From contig JARHVA010000001.1 in NCBI GenBank assembly GCA_037957365.1, forward strand, positions 16,459,001 to 16,523,000: DNA of 64,000 nt, in the 5' to 3' direction. This document shows, in pieces, positions 54,262 to 64,000 of this stretch. The position numbers were made by a program, and so were the translations under genes. The notes under the pieces are model-generated. The model had not been told where the DNA came from and searched no databases. It saw only the letters and a program-made list of their open reading frames with translations. This stretch comes from Torreya grandis. Taxonomy: Eukaryota; Streptophyta; Pinopsida; Cupressales; Taxaceae. How positions within the stretch are numbered: position 1 is the stretch's first letter; the number at the start of each line of letters is the position of its first letter.

Positions 54262-55707
54262 TGATGAGTGTCATCTATCTCCTCATTTAATCAATATTCA
54301 ATTAATATGTTATCAACCAGGGCTAGTGTCCAAAGCTATCTGTAGTAAGGTATGGGATGGCAGATCTAGAAGGCTGCTTATGGGGGTGTTTAATTATCCT
54401 ATTCTAATTTTGACTAAAGAAATGAATGTGTCCTAAACTATGTGATTCACACTTTTGCTAAAAAAAGAAAGAAATCAAATCAATCCACTCTTTTGCTGAA
54501 AGTAAAAGATCACACTTCTATTTTATATTTGCAGGGAAAGTAAATTCACACTCCTACTTACGAAAGGAAATTTGCTTCACACTTCTATTGTAAAATAAAA
54601 CACACTTTGCTTTAAAAAGAAATGAAATAAGAAAATGCTTTTTAAACTATGAATTTATTTTGATGTTTTTATAAATAAATGAAAATAGTAATAAGATTCT
54701 AATTAATTATAACAATGAATTAATAAAATAGAACATAAATACCATACACAGTTCTTGGTTCCAAGGAGAGTGGGCCCTTGCTCCTCTCAGACTCAAGAAC
54801 AAAGATTAATCAGTGCTGAAAATTGAAGTATTAATTCATGGAAATGAAATGCTTATAATCTGGCTGAACCCTGTATGCTTTTATAAATCTTATAATATCT
54901 AATTTTTTATTCTTGATTCTCTATTTCTATCCCTATTCATAGTCAAAATTCTTACACTTTATACTAATACAATCAACTCAAAATAAGATGCAAAAGAAGA
55001 GGACTCTTTGGTCCATCCCTTCATCCAAAGATAGGAGAAAGGATTTCTAAGAGATCTAATTATTTTGATGAAATAAATATCTTATCCTATAATAGTCCTA
55101 AAATATGATTACATACAAGTTTATCAAAAGTAAGTCCTTCAAAATGGCAAGCGGTTATTTTCTTTATTTGATTCCAGCTAGAATGGTTCTTTCTTATCCT
55201 ATCTAGCCACCAGTTTCCCATTTGTGACTTCATCCTTATAGAATTATCATAATTGACCCTACAGAGTCGGAAGGAACAAGCCTATGGAGTCTGTAGAAAT
55301 GAGCCTGTGGAGTCCATAGAAACAAGCCTATAGAATCTATAGAAACAAGCCTACAGAGTCTGTAGAAACAAGCCTGTAGAGTCTAGAGAAACAAGCCTGT
55401 AGAGTCTATAGAAACAAGCCTATAGAGTCCATAGTTATATTGGATGGAGATCAAATGGAACATTCACTATACATTGTCTATATCTTCTCCCTTAGCATTC
55501 TTCACAACAAAGATCACTAAACATGCTATGTATTAGACATTAATGACAAAGTAAACGTTTAGTCTTTGGTTCAATATAAATAAGACAAATATCTATTTTT
55601 CATGTAATAGTTATCTAAGAATATAAGATTTGCATAAGATAATATCTTTTAAGAGATGAATTGAAAGAAATAACATGTCAATAATGAGCCATATTCTGAG
55701 CTCATCA
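54262..55707 (-). repeat. E5 5' LTR
   Basis: 1446 bp. On the - strand it begins TGATGAGCTCAGAATATG at 55707 and ends just before the PBS. It aligns with the 3' LTR after removal of the SINE and solo LTR. It contains the 23-bp array at 55278-55436. Confidence 0.93.
55278..55436. repeat. 23-bp tandem array, seven units (E5 5' LTR)
   Basis: Unit CAAGCCTACAGAGTCTGTAGAAA. Each unit contains a near-perfect palindrome CTACAGA-G-TCTGTAG; one unit has the doubly changed CTATAGA-A-TCTATAG, still perfectly paired. Confidence 0.92.
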
Positions 55708-55712
55708 TAAGG

Positions 55713-56550
55713 TGATTCTACATTTGCATCATCTAGTTGACATTATTATCTTGGAAAGCATTAATTTGGTTAAGAGTTTGTAATAAAATTTGATGGATTT
55801 GATTGGTGTTATTCACAGCATGTGAAGCATTAGCATTAGTAGTAGTGGCTTAGGTACCAATGTGAGTAGTGGCATGTGTGATATTAGTAGCTTGAGATGT
55901 ATTATTAGAAAAGGAGGAACTAGTGACATAATTAGCATGGGTTGAAAAAGATGAACTAATAGAAGGATTAGAATAAGAATCAATAGTGGCATGATTACCA
56001 TGGATAGCAAATGATGCACTAGTGGAGGAATTGAGAAGAGTGGGTCTTGTAAAAGGCCCACTGGCTATTGAACCTTCCATGTTAGTAGAGATAATTGGCA
56101 TTAAATTTGAGGAAATCAAGGAAAAAGAGGTCATAGTATAATAAGGGGTTAAAATAAAAGGAAGAGGTTGAGAGGTAAATAATCTATTTCCCACAAATGC
56201 ATGTGAGAAAGTAGGGGAAGGATAATAGGGTTCTTCTATTTGACCACTTATCATAAGGTAATAAATAATACAAGGGTATTTTCCTCGATGTTGAGAAAAT
56301 TAATTAATGAAGAAAAGTATTTATAGAGTATAATATAATTCATACTGATCTTCTAAGGATAATAGAGGGTTGTAAACTAAAGAGAAATGAATAAGAGTCA
56401 CATAATTTATAGTGTGAGTGGCCACATGCACATTACTAGTATCTAAAGTAGAAGCCACAAGTTGTTTATGGAAAAACCTATTGGGATTGGTAAATATCAT
56501 TATATATATTGAGTTCAACTCTATTTTATCCTCAAACAAGAAGTTCATAA
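55713..56550 (-). pseudogene. E6 gag N-terminal half, cut by E5
   Basis: Open pieces 56548-56321 (MNFLFEDKIELNSIY) and 56254-55850 (MISGQIEEPYYPSPTFSHAF... then a Ser/Thr/Asn-rich stretch). The frame continues NTNQIHQILLQTLNQINAF and, with one TSD copy removed, joins at 42030 to HLQNLLNRF without a shift. This continuity proves that E5 inserted into E6 gag. Confidence 0.7.
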
Positions 56551-57250
56551 TGAGAGAGAAAGGTTAAAAAGACAAAAATGATGTAGAGACAAAGTCAACA
56601 AATAAGATACAGATTCATGCAAGTTGATTGTGTTTGTAACCCAATAGGTAGAGAAGAATACATATTCATTCAATATGACTCTATATTGTAAATAGGGAGG
56701 TAAAATATGCTAATAAGGACACATAGTCATGTAGGTCAATTATGTACTGATGGAGAAAGAACTGAATGGGTGAATAAGAAGACATGGTCATATACGTTAA
56801 CTATGTATTGTTGGTAGGAGAGTAAAATATAGACTGTAAGAGATTGTATCAACCAGAACAACAGTGTTATGAAATAGAGATAAAATTACAAGATAATTTA
56901 AGCAATAGTAAAATCAAACACACAAACAATTAGATCAATGTGATTGATCTAATTGGGGCACATAACACAAAACCTTACACTAACACTAGCCAATGCAAGT
57001 TTTTTCAATACAACACACAATGATCAAAGAGAACGAAATTAACTAAAAATTAAATGTTAATTAAGTGGTCACCCTGATTGTTATTATATTATTATAATTT
57101 TTTTTATTTTTAATGTGATAGAAGAGTTAGCTGAAATATAGAACTAGAAAGGTAATTTATAAATGGTTTCAGGATGGTTGGGCTAAAAGGCATCTGTGTT
57201 GACAATGGTTTTGGCTTAGTATTGGGGCCTACCCCATCACTTCACAATCT
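56551..57250 (-). other. E6 leader
   Basis: Noncoding. It contains four GTCAACTATGT-like words (near 56592, 56728, 56785 and others) and, at 57246-57210 on the - strand, GTGAAGTGATGGGGTAGG and CCCAATACTAAGCC, the leader block shared with E2 and E3. Confidence 0.55.
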
Positions 57251-59487
57251 CAAAGTGATAAGGGTGTAAGGTGATTTTCCAATATCTACCATTAACCATG
57301 TATTTACACTTGGCCATAAAACTAAGTTTTTTTCCCCCTTGGTGATGAAATCCAAGTAGGTAGGCCTTAGGAAGACAAATGTTTAAATGTGTTTTAAATG
57401 TTAGGTGATTTGGTAGTGTGTGAAAAAGCATAAAATAGTGTAACTAAAATGATAATTTGAAAACCATCTATTTAAATTTGTGATTTACTCTAAGCATACA
57501 AATGACTAAAAAGGAAATGTAAATTAATTACTAGTAAATAGATGTTAATTCCTTGATTAAGAATAGTATAGATTCAGTTTAGGTGATACTATATGTAAAT
57601 ATTACAAAATAGAGTCAACTAGGTCACTAATGTTCTATAGAAGTAAGGTCCTTAATAACAAAGTCAAACATGTCAACTATGTCTCTCAGACATAAGATAG
57701 ATTATAGAATTAAGTCAACCAAGTCGATCTAGTTAGCTATAGGGTTACAATTTTAAAGACTCCTAACTTGTGAAAAATAAAACTAAAATAAATACTGAAA
57801 TGACAGAGAGGAAATAAAAGAACCTTGGTGGGTTTGAATATGATTAATATTAGAAATTTTATGCTCTAATGCTTTAGTTGCTTCTTTCAAATTCTACAAA
57901 CTAGGTCAACTAGCTCAATGAAGTTCTACAAAACCCTGTACGCTAAAGAAGAATAAAGAACAAGGTCAACATATTCAATAGTGTTTGTTGACCTATATGA
58001 TGGAAGAAAGAATTAGTAGATAAATTCACCCTATTTTATTGTGTATGCTAATCTAAAATTGAAAAATATTACTATGTCGACCAATTTGATCTAGAAACTT
58101 ATAGCTAATGAAGATCTACACAGATAGAACAAATTCATTTTGAATCAAATTTGTGTAAAACCTATACACAAAAAGTTGGAACTATATTGACTAGTTTGAT
58201 ATAGTGCTATGAATATGTAAAAAAATATACTAAAATAATAAAAGTGATGGCATGAAAGAAAACTTGTAAGGGTTAGATTCATGTCAGGTTCACTAGAATG
58301 TATGCAATGAGAAATGCAACTAGTCTATAAATTAATCCTATCTTGGAGAATATAAATCCTACTTACACTTCTAATTTTTGATAAATTTTATATTTAGGGT
58401 TGTGACCAAGATGGATCCTCTAGACCTATCCAAGGGATATATTACCATAATAATATCAATAGGGAGGGTTTTAAAGCCTCTAGTCAAGCTAAACTATGCA
58501 ATAACCCTAACCAGGTCCTATGTTTTCATATTCACTAATATAATAACAAGTAAAGAAAAGTCTAATCTAGTTCTCACCAAACCTTGTGGCACAAATTGGG
58601 AGTAATACACACAAAAATTAAACATGCATAGAAGACATATACTCACATCAATGTATACAAAATTGTAATACATCAGATATAAGTACAAATGCATATCTAT
58701 CTATTTTTATAAAAGAGAAACAAAGTTAGGAATACTTACCTTTAAAGATGAACCCATCAAGCCTCAATATCTCCCTTGGCCAAGCTACTTTGCAAGTGTT
58801 TTTTTTTATATGTAGAGATGATAAGGATAAATCAACTCTATGTTACACAACTTATCAATGCATCTAAGAGACTTTTCTATAAGAAAATATCTATATCTCC
58901 AAATAAAGTATTAAACCCTAAGCTATGCTCCACAAGTAGAATGTTGGATATGTAGATTTTCAATATATATCTCTTCTTCTTCTCTTATTTAATAAATGAT
59001 GAAATGGATGTGTTTATATAGATAGATCTAACCCTAGTACTTTCTAAAAGTTTAGACCATCAAGGTTAACCCAATTGACCTTATATCATTATTGACAAAA
59101 ATAAATTAGCTTTTAGTCTAGGTCATCTAGGGGATGACCTAGAACGTAAATAAGTTTTATCAAATAGTGTACAAGGTAAATGGGGCTGATAGTGTAATGT
59201 AAAATTTCAAAAATGATTTTAGGCTAGGGAAGGGATAATGAAGGTGGAAAATGACTAAAGGAGGGTGAAAAATAGGAGGCAAAGCTTAGGGGAATGTTTT
59301 TAGGAGATGGGTGTCTAGATATAAAGTGGTAGTATAGTAACAACAATACTATAAAGCACCAATGGTCTACCCACCCCTTTCTTGGCTCACCTATTAAGTC
59401 ATGCACTCAAAGAGATTAACTCAAATAGTTCCTACAAGAGAGAAAACATTAGTAATTGATAAAGTTTGAAAATATTATGTGTATACA
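57251..59487 (-). other. Probable E6 leader end and 5' LTR, noncoding
   Basis: No gene recognised; the short open stretch at 58378-58605 has no family features. Repeated GTCAAC/TAGGTC words run through 57605-58210. A TATA-like CTATATAAACAC on the - strand lies at 59011-59024. A possible LTR end TGTATAC (- strand) falls at 59487, exactly where integrase sequence of E8 begins. The inner LTR border and PBS were not found. Confidence 0.4.
59011..59024 (-). promoter_or_regulatory. TATA-like box in probable E6 LTR
   Basis: CTATATAAACACATC on the - strand, about 470 bp inside the proposed LTR start. Supports but does not prove the LTR assignment. Confidence 0.4.
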
Positions 59488-59860
59488 GAGTATCCCTGAC
59501 CATTCTCAATGTAGATATTAGATCTCATAGGCAAACTACCTAGATCACAAGATGGTCATGTCTTTATCATCACAATGACTGAGTATTTTACCAAATGGGA
59601 CAAATCCATGCCTCTCCTTAATGTAACCAGAACCACCATTGCTAAATTCACTCTCAATCAAATCATTTATTGCTTTGGTGTTCCCCATACTCTTATTTTT
59701 TATAATGGTGGTAACTTCAAAAATAAAGATGTCAAATAGCTTTGTGTTAAATTCAAAATCAATCATAAATTTTCCAAACCTGCCATCCCCAATACAATGG
59801 CTAAGCTGAGACCACTAAAAAATCCTTAATAAAATTCTCCAAAAGATAATCCATGATGTG
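59488..59860 (+). pseudogene. E8: gypsy integrase core fragment
   Basis: The + frame gives PFSMxILDLIGKLPRSQDG (first catalytic Asp in LDLIG), VFIITMTEYFTKWDKSMPLL, TIAKFTLNQIIYCFGVPHTL, IFYNGGNFKNKDVKxLC (second Asp site changed to Tyr: FYNGG for SDNGG) and TTKKSLIKILQKIIHDV. It is cut on the left by the proposed E6 LTR and on the right by E7. No other part of E8 is visible. Confidence 0.85.
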
Positions 59861-61034
59861 ATCTAAGAATTTGACTAAAGAGAGGATGGCTAGTATCATG
59901 TTAGTTCCAAAATGAAAACAAAATGAAAGAAACACACTAACTAGCATAACCTCTCTAGGCCTAGACACTAGGGAGAGCTTAGTTAACAAACCTGAATAAA
60001 ACACACAACTAAAATGCAAAATAAACTTTCTTTTACATTTCTTGGATGCTCCAAAATGCTTATTGTAGTGACTTCCTTGACTTGTGCTCATAAAATCTTC
60101 ATCAAAGGAGGCTTGGCTATCTCCTCTTCTCCTTGGCACCTTTGGCTTTGGCTTGGCTTAGATTAGAATCAATTTGTCATGGTAACACTAATTTTAATGG
60201 CTTCTTGAAGATATTGTGCATTATAACTTTGCATCAAAAATAGATTAGAAATGATGTGGTAAGGCCTCCTATTTATATATCTTTATAAATGTCTAAAATC
60301 AACTTGAACCATCCATCTCAAGATTGAGATGTGTGGCTAAGGATTAATCTAATTATGCAATTAAAATTTATAAATAGGCTCATCAATATTTAGGATAAAG
60401 GAGAAATTAAGAGGCATAGAGGGCTTTTATGAGCCGTGTCAGGCATGAATCTAGATATTTATGGCATTTATGGCATAGAGATGTCTTCCCAAGAAATTAG
60501 GTCATCTAATGATGTAGATATTCAATATTCATTTCTAAAAAAAATTATTAAACAAGTTTATATGGAATTCTTAATTAGGCTCTAACTTGGATTAATTAGA
60601 TCTAAGCATGATTAAGTATTTTTTGCACAAATTACTCAAATTGATTAGAATTCCTTGTTATTGGTCCAAAATTTAACTGGATTAGAATTGGAAGGCAATG
60701 TCAAATGCATTAGATCCATTATCCCATTTAGGATGTTACCAACACCAAATAACAAAGGCATGCATCTTATGTAAGATATTTGATAGGAAAGATCAATTCA
60801 GATCACCTAGATGTAAAATTGGCATTTTGACTCAAAATGATCTTATCAAAGTTAGTTAACCCATAAATTGCATTGCCCCATTTAATGATACTCTAGCCAA
60901 AATTGCCACTTGAATATGTCAGTTTCACATCATTTAATGTGTTTTAGTGTTTTTAGGCCAAATTATGTATTTTAGGTGGAAATTGGTAAAAAGCCTAGTT
61001 AGAGGTTATTGGTGGCCATTTTTAGGTGTCTATA
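59855..61034 (-). repeat. E7 3' LTR
   Basis: On the - strand it begins TATAGACACCTAAAAATGG at 61034, one change from the TGTAGACACCTAAAAA start of E2, and is preceded by CAAAACAAGGGCAAAT. The far end is a TG within 59854-59860, where E8 integrase stops. Length about 1.18 kb. A TATA-like box on the - strand is at 60269-60282. The open stretch MPRRRGDSQASFDEDF... (60139-59801) lies downstream of it within the LTR; see rejected items. Confidence 0.7.
60269..60282 (-). promoter_or_regulatory. TATA-like box of E7 LTR
   Basis: On the - strand ATATAAATAGGAGGCC, a strong plant TATA-box match, about 755 bp into the LTR. Confidence 0.6.
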
Positions 61035-61304
61035 ATTTGCCCTTGTTTTGGAATATGTTTCAAACCATAGGCAAAACAATGTCTTCTCAAATAATAAGAG
61101 ATGGCATGTATGCCAACAAGAAGATGATAATTAAAGAACAAAGCTCCAAATGATTTTGGGAAGCCTATGATGATGCCCCCTTGAGGGAGTGGCCATCACA
61201 TTTATTGATAGATGGTCCTTTGAAAATAAATAAGAAGAAAGGTGGAATTAATCCATGGTTGAGATTAATCCAAATGAGAAAATGTCTGCATGCATTGATG
61301 TAAA

Positions 61305-61387
61305 AAAGATACTAATTTACCCAAAGGTGTTTATAATCAGGAATAAAAGTCAAAATAATGATTTACCCATAGGTGGTTATAATCATT
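61305..61387. repeat. E7 hairpin repeats 1 and 2
   Basis: Copy 1: ACTAATT (61311-61317), loop TACCCAAAGGTGTTTAT, AATCAGG, with 5 of 7 pairs. Copy 2: TAATGATT (61356-61363), loop TACCCATAGGTGGTTAT, AATCATTA (61381-61388), 8 of 8 pairs. Confidence 0.85.
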
Positions 61388-62429
61388 AAGAGGACCTAGA
61401 TTGGCTAAAGATGATGGTGCCCCAATTAGGGTTGATTAGCAATCATAACACAAAGATATAACTTGGAATATAAATTAAAGATGAGCAGGTGCAAAGTGAT
61501 GAAAGAGATGGATAGAAGAATAAGATTGAATAGTGTGAATGATTTAGTTAGACCTACTAATGAGGAGATACTTTTCCTGATTAGTAATGATATAACTAGA
61601 ATGGTCAATGGGTTTATTTGATTAAAGGTGGGATGGAAAGATTTTCCAAGGTGCTAAGGAAAAAAATTTATGACTCCATTGATTGTAGACCTTTATGAAG
61701 CTAATTTTTGTTATAGCATGTGATGGTAGGCATGATAGAACACCATAAAGACTTGGCCAAAATATGCATAAGGATTGACTCTCAATATCCAATATTTAAG
61801 TAAAAATAATGCACCAATGATAAAAACCATGATGACAATGTTGACGTATGAAGATGGATAGACTCATGAATAATGTGCTCGAAGAATCACCCAATGGACA
61901 CATATATACTGAGTCAAGGAAACAGTGATAAAAGTAAACAAATATGCAAGAGAATAAACAACCAACCTAAAATAAACAAACAAAACAAAAATCTTGAAAA
62001 TAAAAGCAAAATAAAGCATCCTAATAATGACTATGCCTCAAAAAGGTAGATCAAGGACAACTAACCAGGCTTAGATAGGACAAAAAAAATTGGATTTTTG
62101 AAATGTTATGAATGTTTTTGGAATTTTGAGGTATCTTAACTCAATTTAGAATGACAAGATAATTGCTCATAAAATGGCGAGAGTATTTGGCTTAGGTTGC
62201 TCATAAAATGGTGAGAGCGTATGGAAAGGGGGACTGAGGTGACCTCAACATGAATTGAGCATGACCCACATAGTCCTAAAAATACCTTAAGTCATAGTAA
62301 TTCCATCCACATAAAAGACAAGGAAAAACCAACTAGTTCCCAACAAGTTCTCAAATTTAGCAAATGGCCAGTAAAATAAAAATAGTAATGATAAGGTGAT
62401 ATAACAATGCATGATAAATAAGTATTACC

Positions 62430-62561
62430 CCTAGTTTTCCCATAGGTAGTTATACCTAGGATATAATGGCATAGGTCAATGATACTAATTTTCCCATACG
62501 TAGTTATAATTAGTAGCAAGACTGGTGAAACATTGATTTTCCCATAGGTAGTTATAATCAA
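62430..62561. repeat. E7 hairpin repeats 3, 4 and 5
   Basis: Copy 3: CCTAG/CTAGG around TTTTCCCATAGGTAGTTATAC. Copy 4: TACTAATT/AATTAGTA around TTCCCATACGTAGTTAT. Copy 5: TTGATT/AATCAA around TTCCCATAGGTAGTTAT. All arms pair perfectly, yet their sequences differ between copies. Confidence 0.9.
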
Positions 62562-63339
62562 GCTCACATAAATAAACTTAATAGGATGAAAGATGTCTTG
62601 CCAAATCAACTATCACACTACTTTCATAGACTATCATTTAAATACAAACTTGATTGATTATTGAAACTTGATTATAATCCCCCCATAAAAGGTGTGGAAA
62701 GAACCAAAGTAACCAATATCAAAATAGGATTGGGTAGGATGAGTAAAAATAAACTTTGGTCTAAATAGGAATGGAATGATAGGATGTATAAAATGGTAAG
62801 AGGGTTTGGCCCCAAGTAATGGGGTGGATAACAGGCATATGAAATAATGGAAAATGGATATTTAACAATGATAATGGCATGGAAATTTGAAATGGTATGG
62901 AACATGTTCTCTTGGGTATGGTTTTCTATTCTATTAGTCTTGTTGATGGGGAGATGCATGTCTTAATCAACAAATGATACAAACAAAATACTCAATCATG
63001 TTATTTGCTAACCCAAACCTTGTCTGAATAGTTTATTTATAAAAAATGGCCTACATATTTGGTTTTCAATGATGATTTTATGATCTTCCTTATTCATTGA
63101 TTTTGATTCCTTCAAACATCGAGATAGAGTATCTTTGTAGCCTTTGTAAAGGAAAGTGTAGCCATGGATGGTAAACAAGGATAAATGTTAGATGATAGGT
63201 TTCTTTGTGAAATGGAATGTATAATGTTAGGGAAACAATTAAAGATCAAGATTTTTAGTCACACGTAAAGTTGTTGATGCCAGATTTGACATATTTTTGG
63301 TTTTGATGCCAAATTTGACATATTTTTGGTGTTAGCAGG

Positions 63340-63996
63340 GCTGAAGACTTGTTCTCACAATAGGACCACCAAATTTTTATATTTTTTTATCTTTAGAGTA
63401 GCTACCATCTAAGTAGGTTGTAGATTGGAAGCTATTTTGATTTGATCTTTGATTTTGTCTTCATCAAGTAGTGAAGAATGTTTTTGCTCAGCTATTGGTG
63501 CCTCAATGAGGGTTTCACCAATGAAGTTGTTTTGATTGTCTCATAGTGTCTCCAAAAAGGTTTCACTAATGAACATTAGCTTTTGACTTTGATTTTCTTC
63601 TAGAAATTCCAAAAAAAATTCATTATAAGATGTTGAGTTCTAACTTTCATTGTCCCCTAGTGCCTCTACAAAGGTTTCACTAGGAGAGTGCTCTTCTACT
63701 ACATAAATGTGGTTTTGGCCTCCTTGTTCTTCTTCAACTACTATGTCACCATGGATGTAGTTCAAAAAAGTATGATTATGTCGATCCCAATTGACACTTA
63801 TGTGAGATGTAATGTCAATAATATGGCTATTTTAGTTTATGGTAATGGCATGTGGAATGGTAATGGAATGGAGAGAGGATGCACAATCCTCATAGAAGAT
63901 AATAAGATAACCTATGTTGAAGATGAAGTAGTCATCCCCAAAAATTGTAGAAGGATTAAAAATGTATTCAAATTGATCTATGAGGCGTGCATAATC
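63340..63996 (-). pseudogene. Unrecognised ORF before E7 3' UTR, with repeated SETFxExL peptide
   Basis: Entering from the right edge, the - strand frame reads RLIDQFEYIFNPSTIFGDDY, FNIGYLIIFYEDCASSLHSI, ISVNWDRHNHTFLNYIHGD, then an acidic part with three related blocks SETFVEALGDN, SETFLETLxDN and GETLIEAPIAE, ending QPTxMVATLKIKKYKNLVVLL. Only two or three stops occur in about 215 codons. I do not recognise the family. By place (before the 3' LTR of a gypsy element) it may be an extra ORF, or the tail of gag or pol of a deleted copy. Confidence 0.4.
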
Positions 63997-64000
63997 AATA

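Larger units (their letters stand above)
42031..55707 (-). mobile_element. E5: complete 13.7 kb Athila-like Ty3/gypsy element
   Basis: LTRs at 54262-55707 (5') and 42031-44659 (3', enlarged by two later insertions) start TGATGAGCTCAG and end near CTCA/GTCA on the - strand. Flanks TAAAG (42026-42030) and TAAGG (55708-55712) form a 4/5 target duplication inside E6 gag. On the - strand follow PBS, gag, protease, RT with YMDD, RNase H, integrase, a sense ORF after integrase and a polypurine tract. Protease LGAxINxMTTDTL, integrase tail FDSKVQQFKGKLQTRWLGPY and the extra 3' ORF fit the Athila lineage. Confidence 0.9.
61035..63330 (-). other. E7 3' UTR with hairpin repeats
   Basis: No ORF is supported. 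It holds five hairpin repeats (61312-62561), a 33-bp direct repeat at 62161-62222 (TTGCTCATAAAATGGYGAGA), and a CCCTTGAGGGAGTGG word at 61190-61204 similar to the E2/E3 3' UTR repeat. It begins with the polypurine tract at 61035-61050 (- strand). Confidence 0.6.

Noticed and set aside
59801..60139. - strand ORF MPRRRGDSQASFDEDF...
   Set aside because: It lies inside the E7 LTR downstream of the TATA-like box and ends in reverse-read E8 integrase DNA. The first 35 residues look protein-like, but no family match is visible; possibly a leader peptide or chance.

Overview
The window looks like intergenic DNA from a plant with a large, repeat-packed genome, most likely a seed plant and possibly a gymnosperm. 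It holds Tat/Ogre-like and Athila-like Ty3/gypsy elements, Ty1/copia LTR DNA, a tRNA-derived SINE and plant-mobile-domain (PMD) ORFs. No intact host gene was recognised. Nearly all coding sequence is broken by stops, many of them TAG where CAG or TGG is expected, and CpG is scarce. This is the pattern left by long-term methylation and deamination. The species assignment is inference from element content only.

Layout. (E1) 1-4610, + strand: 5'-truncated Tat-like gypsy pol with an RNase H domain placed before the reverse transcriptase. Its noncoding 3' flank (4611-6422) is probably LTR plus leader and runs into the start of an extra ORF ('ORF1', ATG at 6423). (E2) 6432-23322, + strand: a 16.9 kb complete Tat-like element with LTRs 6432-7734 and 22068-23322 and exact CTCCA target duplications. 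It split ORF1 after its third codon, and ORF1 resumes at 23328. (E3) about 25430-37055, - strand: a deletion derivative of an E2-like element. It keeps gag, integrase ends, the 3' region and the 3' LTR, but has lost protease, RT, RNase H, the integrase core and its 5' LTR. (E4) about 37056-38828, + strand: 3' end and LTR of a Ty1/copia element, with two minisatellites. (E6) 38829-42030 and 55713-57250 plus a probable LTR to about 59487, - strand: a gypsy element whose gag is split by E5. (E5) 42031-55707, - strand: a complete Athila-like gypsy element with TSDs TAAAG/TAAGG. Its 3' LTR was later hit by a SINE (42907-43128) and by another element now reduced to a solo LTR (43323-44224). (E8) 59488-59860, + strand: an integrase fragment. 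(E7) about 59855-64000, - strand: 3' LTR, 3' UTR and an unrecognised ORF of another gypsy element that runs off the window.

How parts relate. E2 and E3 share gag with two separated zinc-knuckle motifs, the integrase C-terminus, a 3' UTR with repeats and hairpins, and a PMD-like ORF in antisense orientation between integrase and the 3' LTR. Several families carry their own iterated short palindrome in LTR or UTR DNA: ACCATCGATGGT in E2, ACCGAYGTCGGT in E3 and the solo LTR, and CTACAGAGTCTGTAG in E5.

The most unusual signal is a set of hairpins in 3' UTRs with a conserved loop and different but self-complementary arms. There are five in E7 (loop TTCCCATAGGTAGTTAT) and two in E3, with counterparts in E2 (loop TCCCGCATTGATC). 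All homology and lineage calls come from reading the sequence; no database search was run.
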